Positions 43,796 through 51,648 of a stretch of 64,000 bases of DNA are shown piece after piece (positions within the stretch are counted from its first letter, which is position 1; each line of letters opens with the position of its first letter). Source of the DNA: Marinifilum flexuosum (GTDB lineage: Bacteria > Bacteroidota > Bacteroidia > Bacteroidales > Marinifilaceae). The notes beneath the pieces were generated by a model. That model was not told where the DNA came from. It searched no databases and worked only from the letters and a program-made list of their open reading frames with translations. The DNA lies in NCBI RefSeq assembly GCF_003610555.1, contig NZ_RAPQ01000012.1, positions 1 to 64,000 of the forward strand, in the 5' to 3' direction. The position numbers and the translations under genes were made by a program.

Positions 43796-44495
43796 TAAAG
43801 CTGAAAATATCGATTGTATGTTGGGAATGAAAGAATTTCCAGATAATTATTTTGATTGGGCTGTTGTTGATCCACCATACTTTGAAGGCCCAGAAAAACG
43901 GATGTATTATGGATCAAAAATTAGTAATCGAGGAATTAAAAGAGTTGATTATCCTGTATCTGATTGGTCAAAACAAATACCAGGATTCGATTATTATGAG
44001 GAGTTGATAAGAGTTTCAAGACATCAAATTATTTGGGGTATTAATTATTTCGAATTTGCAGCTGCAGTTGGAAGCGGTCGTATTATTTGGGACAAATGCA
44101 ATGGTGATTCTTCTTTTTCTGATGCTGAATTGGCATCAATTAGCTCTATAGATTCTACAAGAATATTTAAGTACATGTGGAATGGCATGATGCAAGGCAA
44201 AAGCATTAAAGAGGGACATATCCAACAAGGCGATAAAAGAAAGAATGAAAAGAAGATACACCCCACGCAAAAACCTGTTTTACTGTATGGATGGTTGTTC
44301 GATAAGTTTATTCCCAAAGGTTCAAAAATACTAGATACTCATCTAGGCAGCGGATCATCTAGAATTGCGGCAAGGAAATTAGGCTATGATTTTTGGGCAT
44401 TTGAAATTGATTCGATTGCATTTCAAAATCAAGAAAATAGATACCAAAATGAATTTAGCAATAGTGAATTATTTATTAAAAATCAAACCCAATGA
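43782..44495 (+). CDS. DNA methyltransferase
   Basis: The start ATG 43782 overlaps the recombinase stop by 14 bp; an earlier in-frame ATG lies far inside the recombinase. The 237-residue protein has the catalytic DPPY motif (VVDPPYFEGPEKR) and a SAM-binding HLGSGSSRIAARKLG motif (order DPPY first, i.e. beta class). It likely protects phage DNA from host restriction. No cognate nuclease is near. Confidence 0.88.
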   Translation: MELISKAENIDCMLGMKEFPDNYFDWAVVDPPYFEGPEKRMYYGSKISNRGIKRVDYPVSDWSKQIPGFDYYEELIRVSRHQIIWGINYFEFAAAVGSGRIIWDKCNGDSSFSDAELASISSIDSTRIFKYMWNGMMQGKSIKEGHIQQGDKRKNEKKIHPTQKPVLLYGWLFDKFIPKGSKILDTHLGSGSSRIAARKLGYDFWAFEIDSIAFQNQENRYQNEFSNSELFIKNQTQ

Positions 44496-44755
44496 AAGAA
44501 CAAGGAAAAGACAAAAGCACAGCCAACATGCTAGCTGTTATCGGTTGGTTTGGCTTGCTCATAGTGATTTTAATAATCTGTTTGTTTAACGAAAAAGAAA
44601 AGGAACATGCCAGTAAAACCAAAGAAAGTACACCGACCGTGGGAACGGCAACAATCGAAACCGCAAGAAGGAAGAAAGGCGGACGATTCATTTTATCACA
44701 CTACCGCCTGGAGGAAAACCAGCAAAGCATATCGCAAAGCTCATCCCCTTTGTGA
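44492..44755 (+). CDS. small membrane protein overlapping the HNH gene
   Basis: The 87-residue frame has one membrane helix (about 13-32, MLAVIGWFGLLIVILIICLF), then charged residues. It begins with a 4-bp overlap with the methylase, which supports translation, but its last 149 bp overlap the HNH gene in another frame. The C-terminal part may be nonsense. Membrane role unknown. Confidence 0.5.
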   Translation: MKEQGKDKSTANMLAVIGWFGLLIVILIICLFNEKEKEHASKTKESTPTVGTATIETARRKKGGRFILSHYRLEENQQSISQSSSPL

Positions 44756-44933
44756 AGAGTGCGAGCGAAAAGATAGAATAAGTCCTGCCGAAGTCTGCGA
44801 CCACATAGTAAGGATTGAAGATGGAGGCGAAAAGCTGGATTGGGATAATTTACAATCAATGTGTCATAAATGCCATAACCGGAAATCTGCAAAGGAGAGG
44901 CATTATAAAAAGCAGGGAAATGATAAACGTTAA
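44607..44933 (+). CDS. HNH endonuclease
   Basis: The 108-residue protein has an HNH motif, CDHIVRIEDGGEKLDWDNLQ and CHKCHNRKSAKE, with zinc cysteines CEECERKD. In HK97-type phages such a nuclease near the terminase helps cut concatemer ends. It is followed, in overlap, by 44920. Confidence 0.9.
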   Translation: MPVKPKKVHRPWERQQSKPQEGRKADDSFYHTTAWRKTSKAYRKAHPLCEECERKDRISPAEVCDHIVRIEDGGEKLDWDNLQSMCHKCHNRKSAKERHYKKQGNDKR

Positions 44934-45309
44934 TGAATTAAGACGAGGAAATTTTATTAAAGCTGAAGGTTTTACTCAATGTGTTTTATCAATATTTCGA
45001 AATACAGTAGTAACCGCAAAGGGCGAAGATGAAAAACAAAGATCGATTAATGGTCTGCATGAAATTGAGCCAATTCCTCTTACTGATGAAGTAATGAAGA
45101 AAACAGAGTTTAAAACAGATCCTTTGTTTATAAATAAAACCAATAGGATATATTCATTAGGACGACTGCTAATAGAAGTCAAACAAGAGTTAAGAAAAGC
45201 AGCGATCTATTTTGATGGCACATTATTCTGCTATATCCCAGCCAATTTACATTCTCTACAAAATTTCTACTTCGCAACAATGGGCGAAGAATTAACCATT
45301 AAACACTAA
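44920..45309 (+). CDS. prophage protein of unknown function
   Basis: From ATG 44920 the protein has 129 residues (MINVNELRRGNFIKAEGFTQ). An N-terminal extension in the same frame from 44815 would overlap the HNH gene and is less likely. Mixed alpha/beta with no family seen; similar proteins with NELRRGNF starts are common in Bacteroidota phages. Confidence 0.7.
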   Translation: MINVNELRRGNFIKAEGFTQCVLSIFRNTVVTAKGEDEKQRSINGLHEIEPIPLTDEVMKKTEFKTDPLFINKTNRIYSLGRLLIEVKQELRKAAIYFDGTLFCYIPANLHSLQNFYFATMGEELTIKH

Positions 45310-45313
45310 CCAA

Positions 45314-45568
45314 ATGAACATTTTAAAAGCAATACGATTACGATATCGAGGGCACAAGCAACATGCAAAAAAAGGCAAAAGCATGAGTAAAATTGTTTTC
45401 CAGTTGGAAAAAAGCAAAAGAGCAAAACGAGGATTTCGCCTTATTGATATGAACCTAAGCAGAGTAAAAACATGGATGCAATGGGAAATGTTTAAACGCT
45501 ATGCATGGGTAGTTGCCGTATGGAGTTTAGTTCTTGGCTATTTCATTTTTAAATACTTCGCAAGCTAA
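45314..45568 (+). CDS. small membrane protein
   Basis: The 84-residue protein is basic at the N-terminus and has one membrane helix near the end (about 62-81, WVVAVWSLVLGYFIFKYF). It overlaps the next gene by one base. Unknown function. Confidence 0.65.
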   Translation: MNILKAIRLRYRGHKQHAKKGKSMSKIVFQLEKSKRAKRGFRLIDMNLSRVKTWMQWEMFKRYAWVVAVWSLVLGYFIFKYFAS

Positions 45569-46476
45569 TGAAGGTAAGCTATGCCATATCAGAACTAATT
45601 AACAAGTTTTGCAACGATGCCGATGTGAAAGAAAACAGTAGAAAGTTGTACAAACTAAACTTGAAACGATTCTTTATTTGGCTATCGGCAAAAGGTAAAG
45701 ACCAGCGCACAGTGTACCGTGCTGATATCATTGAATACAAAAATGATATGCTATCGAAACACGAAGTAACCACCGCCGAAAGTTACCTGGTTGCTGTTAA
45801 AATGTTCTACAAATGGCTGGGCGAAAAAGATTGGCATGCCAATGTAGCCAGTGGAATTAAGATGCCACGACGAAACCGTGTGTTTAAAAAGAAAGCATTG
45901 TTACCTGATCAGATATCAACACTACTAAACGGATTCGAATTATCAACCGATAAAGGCAAGCGAGATTATGCAATAGTTAATATGATGCTGCGCAATGGCC
46001 TTAGATGTACAGAAGTAATTCGCTTTAACATTGGTGATATCTGCGAAGAAAATGGAAAGCTTGGCATTAATGTTTGGGGTAAGGCCCGAAACGATAAAGT
46101 ATGGATGCCTTTAACCGATAAGGCATTTGATCCGGTTCACGATTACCTACTTACCCGAAAGAAGTTGAACGATGATCAACCATTGTTTGCATCATTGGCC
46201 TATAACAATCGTTCGGGCAGGTTGTCACCAGTATCACTTTCAACCATTATAAAACAAAAAATGATAAAGGTTGGCATTAACGATAAGCACATTACAGCAC
46301 ACAGTTTACGACATACCACCGCACAAATGTTATTACGTGCAGGTGTTGAACTCTACGAGGTGCAAAAGTACCTCCGACATACATCTAGTAAAACTACCGA
46401 GATATACATGCAAAGTATTAACGATGAGTTGATACACAGGAATAATCCAGGTAAAAAATTAGATGAACTGTTTTAA
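45568..46476 (+). CDS. tyrosine recombinase (XerC/D-like), second in prophage
   Basis: The 302-residue recombinase has an N-terminal SAM-like domain and a full catalytic set: Arg in MMLRNGLRCTEV, HSLRHTTAQMLL (His-x-x-Arg), RHTSSKTT and Tyr in IYMQS. Unlike the first integrase it has the first Arg. Perhaps resolves dimers or acts on another site. Confidence 0.88.
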   Translation: MKVSYAISELINKFCNDADVKENSRKLYKLNLKRFFIWLSAKGKDQRTVYRADIIEYKNDMLSKHEVTTAESYLVAVKMFYKWLGEKDWHANVASGIKMPRRNRVFKKKALLPDQISTLLNGFELSTDKGKRDYAIVNMMLRNGLRCTEVIRFNIGDICEENGKLGINVWGKARNDKVWMPLTDKAFDPVHDYLLTRKKLNDDQPLFASLAYNNRSGRLSPVSLSTIIKQKMIKVGINDKHITAHSLRHTTAQMLLRAGVELYEVQKYLRHTSSKTTEIYMQSINDELIHRNNPGKKLDELF

Positions 46477-46525
46477 GCCGATTTAAGGCAATAAGTGTTA
46501 GACACGATCAGCACATCAAAAAGAT

Positions 46526-46622
46526 TCAGAACGTTTAAACCTGCTTATATGGTGTTCTGATACGATGTTTAAACGATTTCAATTTTGAGCGAGAACATTA
46601 ATAATGATATAATTTATTAATG
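46526..46622 (+). promoter_or_regulatory. leader with inverted repeats before 46660
   Basis: TCAGAAC (46526)/GTTCTGA (46554) enclose GTTTAAAC; a second GTTTAAAC lies at 46567. CATTAATAA (46596)/TTATTAATG (46614) form a perfect 9-bp hairpin. A GGGAGG ribosome site precedes ATG 46660. The region likely controls the packaging operon. Confidence 0.5.
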
Positions 46623-46659
46623 CTCTGGATGCTCAGTATAATATGGGAGGTTAAATACA

Positions 46660-46962
46660 ATGAAAAAGCAATATTATTTCGCAAGTATAGGAGCTGAGTA
46701 CTGCTATACAAAAGAGTACTTCATTGAAAGAATGAAGCAAGAAGGATTAGAAGAAATAGAAGTATACAAAGCTGTACCCGACACAGAGAAAGGAATATTT
46801 TGGTGTAAAGCTATTCAGGAATGCGGTGTGGATTCTTCCAGCTCGTGCGGTACAAAGAACTGTGAGGATTACGAGCCACGCAACGGAAAGAATGGATGTT
46901 GCAAGCACTACTCTACTCGCGTCTATCGTTGGGGCGAAGCTGTTAAACTTACATTGAATTAG
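46660..46962 (+). CDS. Cys-rich prophage protein
   Basis: The 100-residue protein has a cluster of seven Cys (ECGVDSSSSCGTKNCEDYEP...GCCKHY), probably metal-binding. It opens the operon towards the terminase genes. Unknown family. Confidence 0.65.
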   Translation: MKKQYYFASIGAEYCYTKEYFIERMKQEGLEEIEVYKAVPDTEKGIFWCKAIQECGVDSSSSCGTKNCEDYEPRNGKNGCCKHYSTRVYRWGEAVKLTLN

Positions 46963-46964
46963 TT

Positions 46965-47240
46965 ATGGAGAAGAAAGAAATAATTACAATTGATATTCTA
47001 ATTAATACTACAAGACAGGCAGAAGTTGTAGCACGATTGAGAACACTTGGAGTTAGTATGATAGAAGTTAGTGAGGCTTCTAATAAGTTATCAGCTGTAT
47101 TGAATAAAACTGCTAAGCCGCTAAAGATATTAGATTCAAATCATCGCAGTGCTTTGCATCGAACAGATATACTCACTCAATCACAGAAGAGAGATCCAGC
47201 ATATCAACGTCACCAACCACATTACAAATACCATCGATAG
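46965..47240 (+). CDS. prophage protein of unknown function
   Basis: The 91-residue protein begins 3 bp after the previous stop. Its start (EKKEIITIDILINTTRQAEV) is helical; the end is basic. Position before the terminase suggests a packaging accessory, but nothing in the sequence proves it. Confidence 0.6.
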   Translation: MEKKEIITIDILINTTRQAEVVARLRTLGVSMIEVSEASNKLSAVLNKTAKPLKILDSNHRSALHRTDILTQSQKRDPAYQRHQPHYKYHR

Positions 47241-47242
47241 CA

Positions 47243-47506
47243 ATGACAGAACTACAATTACATATCACTATAGGAATTAGCGCAGCAATTCCATTCATAA
47301 TTGGAGTGTTGGTGGTTAATAAGAAAATCTTTGGGGAGGGTACCCAAAATCCTCCCCGGGGTAAAAAATGTAAACGGAGAGAGAGTCTTTTTTTTCTCTT
47401 GTCAGAATGGAGGGGTAAAAACCCCAAGGCCCCACCTCCAGATTTAGAAAAAAGAGTTGAGAAGTTGGAACAAATAATAAGGGATGAATTGAAAATTATA
47501 ATTTGA
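47243..47506 (+). CDS. small membrane protein, possibly holin-like
   Basis: The 87-residue frame starts 3 bp after the previous gene, with a membrane helix (about 9-28, TIGISAAIPFIIGVLVVNKK) and a coiled C-terminus (LEKRVEKLEQIIRDELK). The middle (TQNPPRGKKCKRRESL) is coded by a G/C-rich, palindrome-rich stretch unlike the rest. Frame and role are uncertain. Confidence 0.55.
   Translation: MTELQLHITIGISAAIPFIIGVLVVNKKIFGEGTQNPPRGKKCKRRESLFFLLSEWRGKNPKAPPPDLEKRVEKLEQIIRDELKIII
47333..47440. other. palindrome-rich G/C segment before the terminase genes
   Basis: GGGGAGG/CCTCCCC (47333/47351) surround GGGTACCC; CCCCGGGG (47354); GGGGT/CCCC (47412/47422) inside TGGAGG/CCTCCA (47408/47435). The base composition differs strongly from surrounding AT-rich DNA. 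Its position just upstream of TerS fits a packaging or cos site. Confidence 0.5.
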
Positions 47507-47507
47507 T

Positions 47508-47996
47508 ATGACAGGAAGAAAACCACAACCAACAAAAATGAAAGTGCTGAAAGGCACAGACAGAAAAGACAGACTGAACCAAAACGAGCCAGTTACCGAG
47601 CCAGTGGCAAAAATGAAACCACCAGCTTATTTAAACAACACCGCAAAAACCGCATTTCGCGAGTTGGTGAAATTGGTTGGTGCCGATGGAATGAACGTAC
47701 TGGCAGAAAGTGACCGTGCAGCATTGGGAATGCTTTGCGACCAATATAGCATTTACCGCGAAGCTCGAAACGAAGTGAGAAAATTAGGATTGACCTTTGA
47801 AAGTAAAGGAAGAAACGGCAAGCAAATAAAAGCAAGGCCCGAAGTACAGATAATGAACAATGCATGGGATCGTGTAGCTAAAATGCTGGTTGAATTTGGT
47901 TGTACGCCTTCAGCTCGTAGTAGAGTTAATGAACTTGAAAAGCAGGAAAAGGATGCTTTTGAAGATTTTTTGAACGACAATAAAAAATCGAGCTAA
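47508..47996 (+). CDS. terS: terminase small subunit (P27 family)
   Basis: The 162-residue protein has the P27-type pattern TGRKPQPTKMKVLKGTDRKD and GCTPSARSRVNELEKQEKD. It recognises the phage DNA for packaging. The stop TAA overlaps the TerL start (TAATG). Confidence 0.9.
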   Translation: MTGRKPQPTKMKVLKGTDRKDRLNQNEPVTEPVAKMKPPAYLNNTAKTAFRELVKLVGADGMNVLAESDRAALGMLCDQYSIYREARNEVRKLGLTFESKGRNGKQIKARPEVQIMNNAWDRVAKMLVEFGCTPSARSRVNELEKQEKDAFEDFLNDNKKSS

Positions 47997-49723
47997 TGCA
48001 TCCAGCGGAGAAATATGCAAAAGATGTTGTATCCGGTAAAATACTTGCATGCGAGCAAGTGATATTAGCCTGTAAAAGATACTTTGATGATTTGGAAACA
48101 GGCGTTGACCGTGGTTTGTATTTTGACAGGCAAGCAGCGCAAAAGGCAATTAGTTTTTTCCAATTCTTACGACACTACAAAGGTAAATTTGCTGGTAAAG
48201 TATTTGTACTTGAACCATGGCAGCAATTTGCACTATGGAACATTTACGGATGGAAAAAGGCTAATGGAAAACGCCGTTTTCGATATGCTTATATTGCTGT
48301 ACCTCGTAAAAATGGAAAAACAGCCTTAATGGCTGGGATTGCCATTTACATGCTGATTGCCGATGGCGAACAAGCTGCCGAGGTTTACACCGCTGCAACC
48401 AAATTTAAACAAGCAAAACTTTGTTTTAACGATGCAAAAGAAATGGTTTCCAAATCTCCAGGACTAAAGCAACGAATTAAACGTTTTCAGTATAATATGC
48501 ATGTTCCTGCAAGCTCATCCAAAATGGAACCCCTTGCCAGCGATGCAGGGACAGAGGATGGCACAGGCCCTAGTTGTGTAATCATTGACGAATATCATGG
48601 CCACAAGACAGATGAAATGTTTAAGGTGTCAAAATCTGGTTTAGGATCTCGCGAACAACCTTTGATAGCCATAATAACCACCGCAGGGAAAACTATTGGA
48701 GGCCCTTGTCATAAATATCAGCAAATATGTGAGAAAATTTTAAAAGGAATTATAGAGCAAGATAATTTATTTGCTCTGATTTACACGATTGATAAAGATG
48801 ATGATTGGGAAGATCCTACCATTTGGGAAAAAGGGAATCCCTCCTATCATGCCATTGATACGCTGCAAGATTTCTTAAAAAATGAGTATCAAGATGCAAA
48901 GAACAATCCTTCTATGGTATCGAACTTTAAAACCAAAAATTTAAACATTTGGGTTAAAGGCGATGAAGTTTGGATAACCGATAAAGAATGGATGCGCTGC
49001 GCTTTCGAAGAATTAACACTTAAAGAACAGATTGAAAGATTAAAAGGCCGTACCTGTTATGGTGGGATTGACTTGGCAAGCGTAGAAGATTTATCGGCAT
49101 TATCATTGTTTTTCCCTGCTGAAAATGGCAAGCCAGCCGAATGGTTGGTATTCTTTTGGGTACCTGAAGACACCATTGATAAACGAGTAGATGTTGATGG
49201 GTTGCCATATGATGATTGGGTGCGCGAAGGTTGGATATTTGCCACACCAGGTAACATTCAGGATTACGATGCAATTCGCAAATTTATTACAGGCGTTCAC
49301 TTGCTTGATGGCAAAATGGAAACAAGCGAAGAATGTGTAGCCACTTGGTTCGATTTAAAATCCTGTGCTTTCGACCGCTTTAATTCCTCTCAATTGGTTG
49401 TGGATTTAGGCAAAGATGGAATTGAAATGACACAATTTGGTCAAGGCTTTGTAAGTATGAGTTATCCAACCAAAGAATTAAAAAAACTGGTGCTAAAATC
49501 AGAAATCAATCACTTTGGCAATCCTGTATTACGCTGGCAGATATCAAATGCAGTAATCGAAAAGGATGCCGCCGACAATCACAAAATCAGTAAAAAGAAA
49601 TCGAAAGATAAAGTTGATGGGCCAGTATCGGGAGTTATGGCTTACGGCGAATACCTAACCGCAATTGCCAATGATGAAACTGAGGCTTACGCCGATCATG
49701 GAATACGTTTTTTAGAAGATTAG
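47996..49723 (+). CDS. terL: terminase large subunit
   Basis: The 575-residue motor/nuclease has an ATPase domain with the Walker A-like VPRKNGKTALMAG, Walker B VIIDEYHGHKTDEM and a C-terminal RNase-H-like nuclease (GGIDLASVEDLSALSLFF). It drives DNA into the head and cuts it. Normal length for the phage group. Confidence 0.95.
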   Translation: MHPAEKYAKDVVSGKILACEQVILACKRYFDDLETGVDRGLYFDRQAAQKAISFFQFLRHYKGKFAGKVFVLEPWQQFALWNIYGWKKANGKRRFRYAYIAVPRKNGKTALMAGIAIYMLIADGEQAAEVYTAATKFKQAKLCFNDAKEMVSKSPGLKQRIKRFQYNMHVPASSSKMEPLASDAGTEDGTGPSCVIIDEYHGHKTDEMFKVSKSGLGSREQPLIAIITTAGKTIGGPCHKYQQICEKILKGIIEQDNLFALIYTIDKDDDWEDPTIWEKGNPSYHAIDTLQDFLKNEYQDAKNNPSMVSNFKTKNLNIWVKGDEVWITDKEWMRCAFEELTLKEQIERLKGRTCYGGIDLASVEDLSALSLFFPAENGKPAEWLVFFWVPEDTIDKRVDVDGLPYDDWVREGWIFATPGNIQDYDAIRKFITGVHLLDGKMETSEECVATWFDLKSCAFDRFNSSQLVVDLGKDGIEMTQFGQGFVSMSYPTKELKKLVLKSEINHFGNPVLRWQISNAVIEKDAADNHKISKKKSKDKVDGPVSGVMAYGEYLTAIANDETEAYADHGIRFLED

Positions 49724-49753
49724 TTTTTAATGATGAATTATAAATGATGAGTT

Positions 49754-50041
49754 ATGAAAAGAAAGCTTGAAGATTACAGAATTAAAGAGGAAAACGGTGA
49801 GTTTATCATCCAAAGAAAAGAGGTTATTATTGAAAGGTTAGGATTTTTAAAATTGAAAAAAACTAAGAAAGTTTTTTGGCGATCAGTTTCATCAACTGGA
49901 GGCTATTTGGGTGATGAAGTTTTTTTTAATAACATACCTGCAGAAGAGGCTTGTTTAAAAACATTTAAAACACTTGGAGAGGCAATTGAAAAATTAAAGG
50001 AATTTATACCACAACCAACATATTACTATTTAACCGACTAA
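49754..50041 (+). CDS. prophage protein of unknown function
   Basis: The 95-residue protein (KRKLEDYRIKEENGEFIIQR) is mixed alpha/beta and of no recognised family. It lies between TerL and a short block of small genes, after a 30-bp AT-rich gap with a repeated ATGATGA motif. Confidence 0.65.
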   Translation: MKRKLEDYRIKEENGEFIIQRKEVIIERLGFLKLKKTKKVFWRSVSSTGGYLGDEVFFNNIPAEEACLKTFKTLGEAIEKLKEFIPQPTYYYLTD

Positions 50042-50044
50042 ACT

Positions 50045-50293
50045 ATGGAAGTAACCAAATTGCCCAAATCTATTGCCCGGCTAACCACGCCCGATGGATT
50101 CATAGAAAGCTATCAAGAAAAAATGCGGCATGCAAAAACTTGCAAGGAAGCATACGAAATGGCTGAAGAGGAATACAGAATACTATTCGGCACCAACAGA
50201 TATTCAAGTTATCCAACATTTAAAAATGCAATAACAAGATGGAACAAGAAAAGAAGAACCCAAAAGGCAAATTTTACCAAAAGAAAAAAATAA
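50045..50293 (+). CDS. small helical prophage protein
   Basis: The 82-residue basic helical protein (KMRHAKTCKEAYEMAEEEYR) follows the previous stop closely and overlaps the next by 55 bp. Unknown function. Confidence 0.6.
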   Translation: MEVTKLPKSIARLTTPDGFIESYQEKMRHAKTCKEAYEMAEEEYRILFGTNRYSSYPTFKNAITRWNKKRRTQKANFTKRKK

Positions 50294-50451
50294 TAATCTG
50301 CGACAAGTGCCAAGGCGAAGGCAAAGTGGTACGCCCAGCACAAGATTGCATCGATGTATCGTATGTAAAAATTGATTGTCCCCAATGTTTAGGAAGTGGA
50401 AAAATGCGAGAAAACACCACCATACACATTACACCATTTGTGGCAGAATAA
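50239..50451 (+). CDS. small zinc-finger protein (DnaJ-like Cys repeats)
   Basis: The 70-residue protein has two CxxCxGxG-type motifs (CDKCQGEGK and CPQCLGSGK), as in DnaJ zinc domains. Start ATG 50239 lies in the end of the preceding gene. A zinc-binding accessory; exact role unknown. Confidence 0.7.
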   Translation: MEQEKKNPKGKFYQKKKIIICDKCQGEGKVVRPAQDCIDVSYVKIDCPQCLGSGKMRENTTIHITPFVAE

Positions 50452-50458
50452 TATTTTT

Positions 50459-50517
50459 TTATCCACACATTAAACTTTTTGTTTATTTTATTTGTATAAA
50501 TTAAACCTTTGGTTTAA
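50459..50517. promoter_or_regulatory. DnaA box and two operator sites
   Basis: TTATCCACA at 50459-50467 is the exact DnaA-box consensus. It is followed by TTAAAC-N5-GTTTAT (50470-50486) and TTAAAC-N5-GTTTAA (50501-50517). The region is very AT-rich. It could be a promoter region, a replication start or both. Confidence 0.65.
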
Positions 50518-50556
50518 TTTAGTTGAAAATTTTAACTAACTCTAATAGTAAATACC

Positions 50557-50700
50557 ATGTATGATAAATTAAATAAATCTGTAAAAGCTCCCTCTCTTGC
50601 TACAAGAAAAGAAGTGTTTGAAAGCGCACATGCCAATATTGATTTTTTCGAATCTTTTTCTGATGCATTAGAACATGCATGGAAGTTTTATAAAAAATAA
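50557..50700 (+). CDS. small protein (47 residues)
   Basis: ATG 50557 opens a 47-codon frame (MYDKLNKSVKAPSLATRKEV...HAWKFYKK) ending at TAA 50700. It lies right after the operator pair and has a helical, acidic-to-basic profile. Too short for family assignment; coding is probable by position and composition. Confidence 0.55.
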   Translation: MYDKLNKSVKAPSLATRKEVFESAHANIDFFESFSDALEHAWKFYKK

Positions 50701-50709
50701 TTACCAACG

Positions 50710-50755
50710 CACCCTTTTCTCCCTTTCAGGGGAGATGCCGACAGGCAGAGGGGTG
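50710..50755. repeat. Bacteroidota dispersed repeat, copy 1
   Basis: CTCCCTTTCAGGGGAG followed by TGCCGACAGGCA and GAGGGGTG. The same unit is found at 54162-54216. It lies 14 bp upstream of a start codon. Confidence 0.8.
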
Positions 50756-50768
50756 AAATTACAAACCT

Positions 50769-51218
50769 ATGAAAGACGAATTTAAATTATTACTGCTATT
50801 AATTGACAAATTGCAGTGGATAGACGTACAAAAAGCAAGGCTAACCAAAATAGCCGAAACCTTTGGAACCACACAATTTCCAATACAAATGAGCATTAGT
50901 ACAGGCCCACCGCAAAAAATACTAAGCCCTCGCGAGATACACGAAGAGCAGAAAAAGAACATTGTAAAAGTAAACATTCCTCGCCCTGAGTGGATGGACG
51001 AGCTAATTACTCAAATAGAGGCCGATATTGAAAACTACGAAAAGCAAAAAAACGAACCCTCACTTACATTTCAGTACAATGTAAGCGAGGAATTAGGATT
51101 ACGAATACTAGAATTATTCAAAAAAGACCTCGATTATCAGCAAGAACACATCGAAAAAGCAGTTGAAAAACTTCAACAGTCAAAAATTTTCTACCTAAAC
51201 ACTAAACAAAACGTTTAA
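50769..51218 (+). CDS. prophage protein of unknown function
   Basis: The 149-residue helical protein (KDEFKLLLLLIDKLQWIDVQ) has no recognised family. It is preceded by dispersed repeat copy 1 and its stop lies at an operator site. Confidence 0.65.
   Translation: MKDEFKLLLLLIDKLQWIDVQKARLTKIAETFGTTQFPIQMSISTGPPQKILSPREIHEEQKKNIVKVNIPRPEWMDELITQIEADIENYEKQKNEPSLTFQYNVSEELGLRILELFKKDLDYQQEHIEKAVEKLQQSKIFYLNTKQNV
51202..51218. promoter_or_regulatory. operator site before PcfK-like gene
   Basis: CTAAAC-N5-GTTTAA, 26 bp before the ATG at 51244 and overlapping the previous stop. Confidence 0.75.
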
Positions 51219-51243
51219 TCATTAACCTTTTAACCCCACAAAC

Positions 51244-51648
51244 ATGAAAGGATCAGCACAATTCAAAAAGATTATTGCAGCAAAACTGGAAGAAATTGCC
51301 AGTAAGGATGCACTTTTTGCCGAAAACTTGAAAAAGAAAAACAAAAATATTGATGATTGCATCACCTGCATTCTGAATACAGTAAAAAGCAGTGGTGTGT
51401 GCGGTTTTTCGGATGATGAGATATTTGGCATGGCTATGCACTATTACGATGAAGACGAAATTAAGATTGGTGGCAAATTGAATTGCAAAGTTGTTACCAA
51501 TCATTCTGCAGAACTAAGCGAGGAAGAAAAAAAGCAAGCCAAGCAAGAAGCTTTTGAGCGTGAAGTTGAAGCACAACGCACGAAACTCCACAAGAAGAAA
51601 AGCACCAGTAAACCTGAAGTTAAACCCCAACAATCATTGTTATTCTGA
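51244..51648 (+). CDS. PcfK-like protein
   Basis: The 134-residue protein begins KGSAQFKKIIAAKLEEIASK, typical of PcfK-like proteins (originally from conjugative plasmid pCF10). It overlaps the PcfJ-like gene by one base. Their role in a phage is unknown; the pair is conserved in Bacteroidota mobile DNA. Confidence 0.8.
   Translation: MKGSAQFKKIIAAKLEEIASKDALFAENLKKKNKNIDDCITCILNTVKSSGVCGFSDDEIFGMAMHYYDEDEIKIGGKLNCKVVTNHSAELSEEEKKQAKQEAFEREVEAQRTKLHKKKSTSKPEVKPQQSLLF

Noticed and set aside
44815-44919. N-terminal extension of the gene at 44920
   Set aside because: It lies within the HNH gene in another frame; the shorter start fits the phage family opening.
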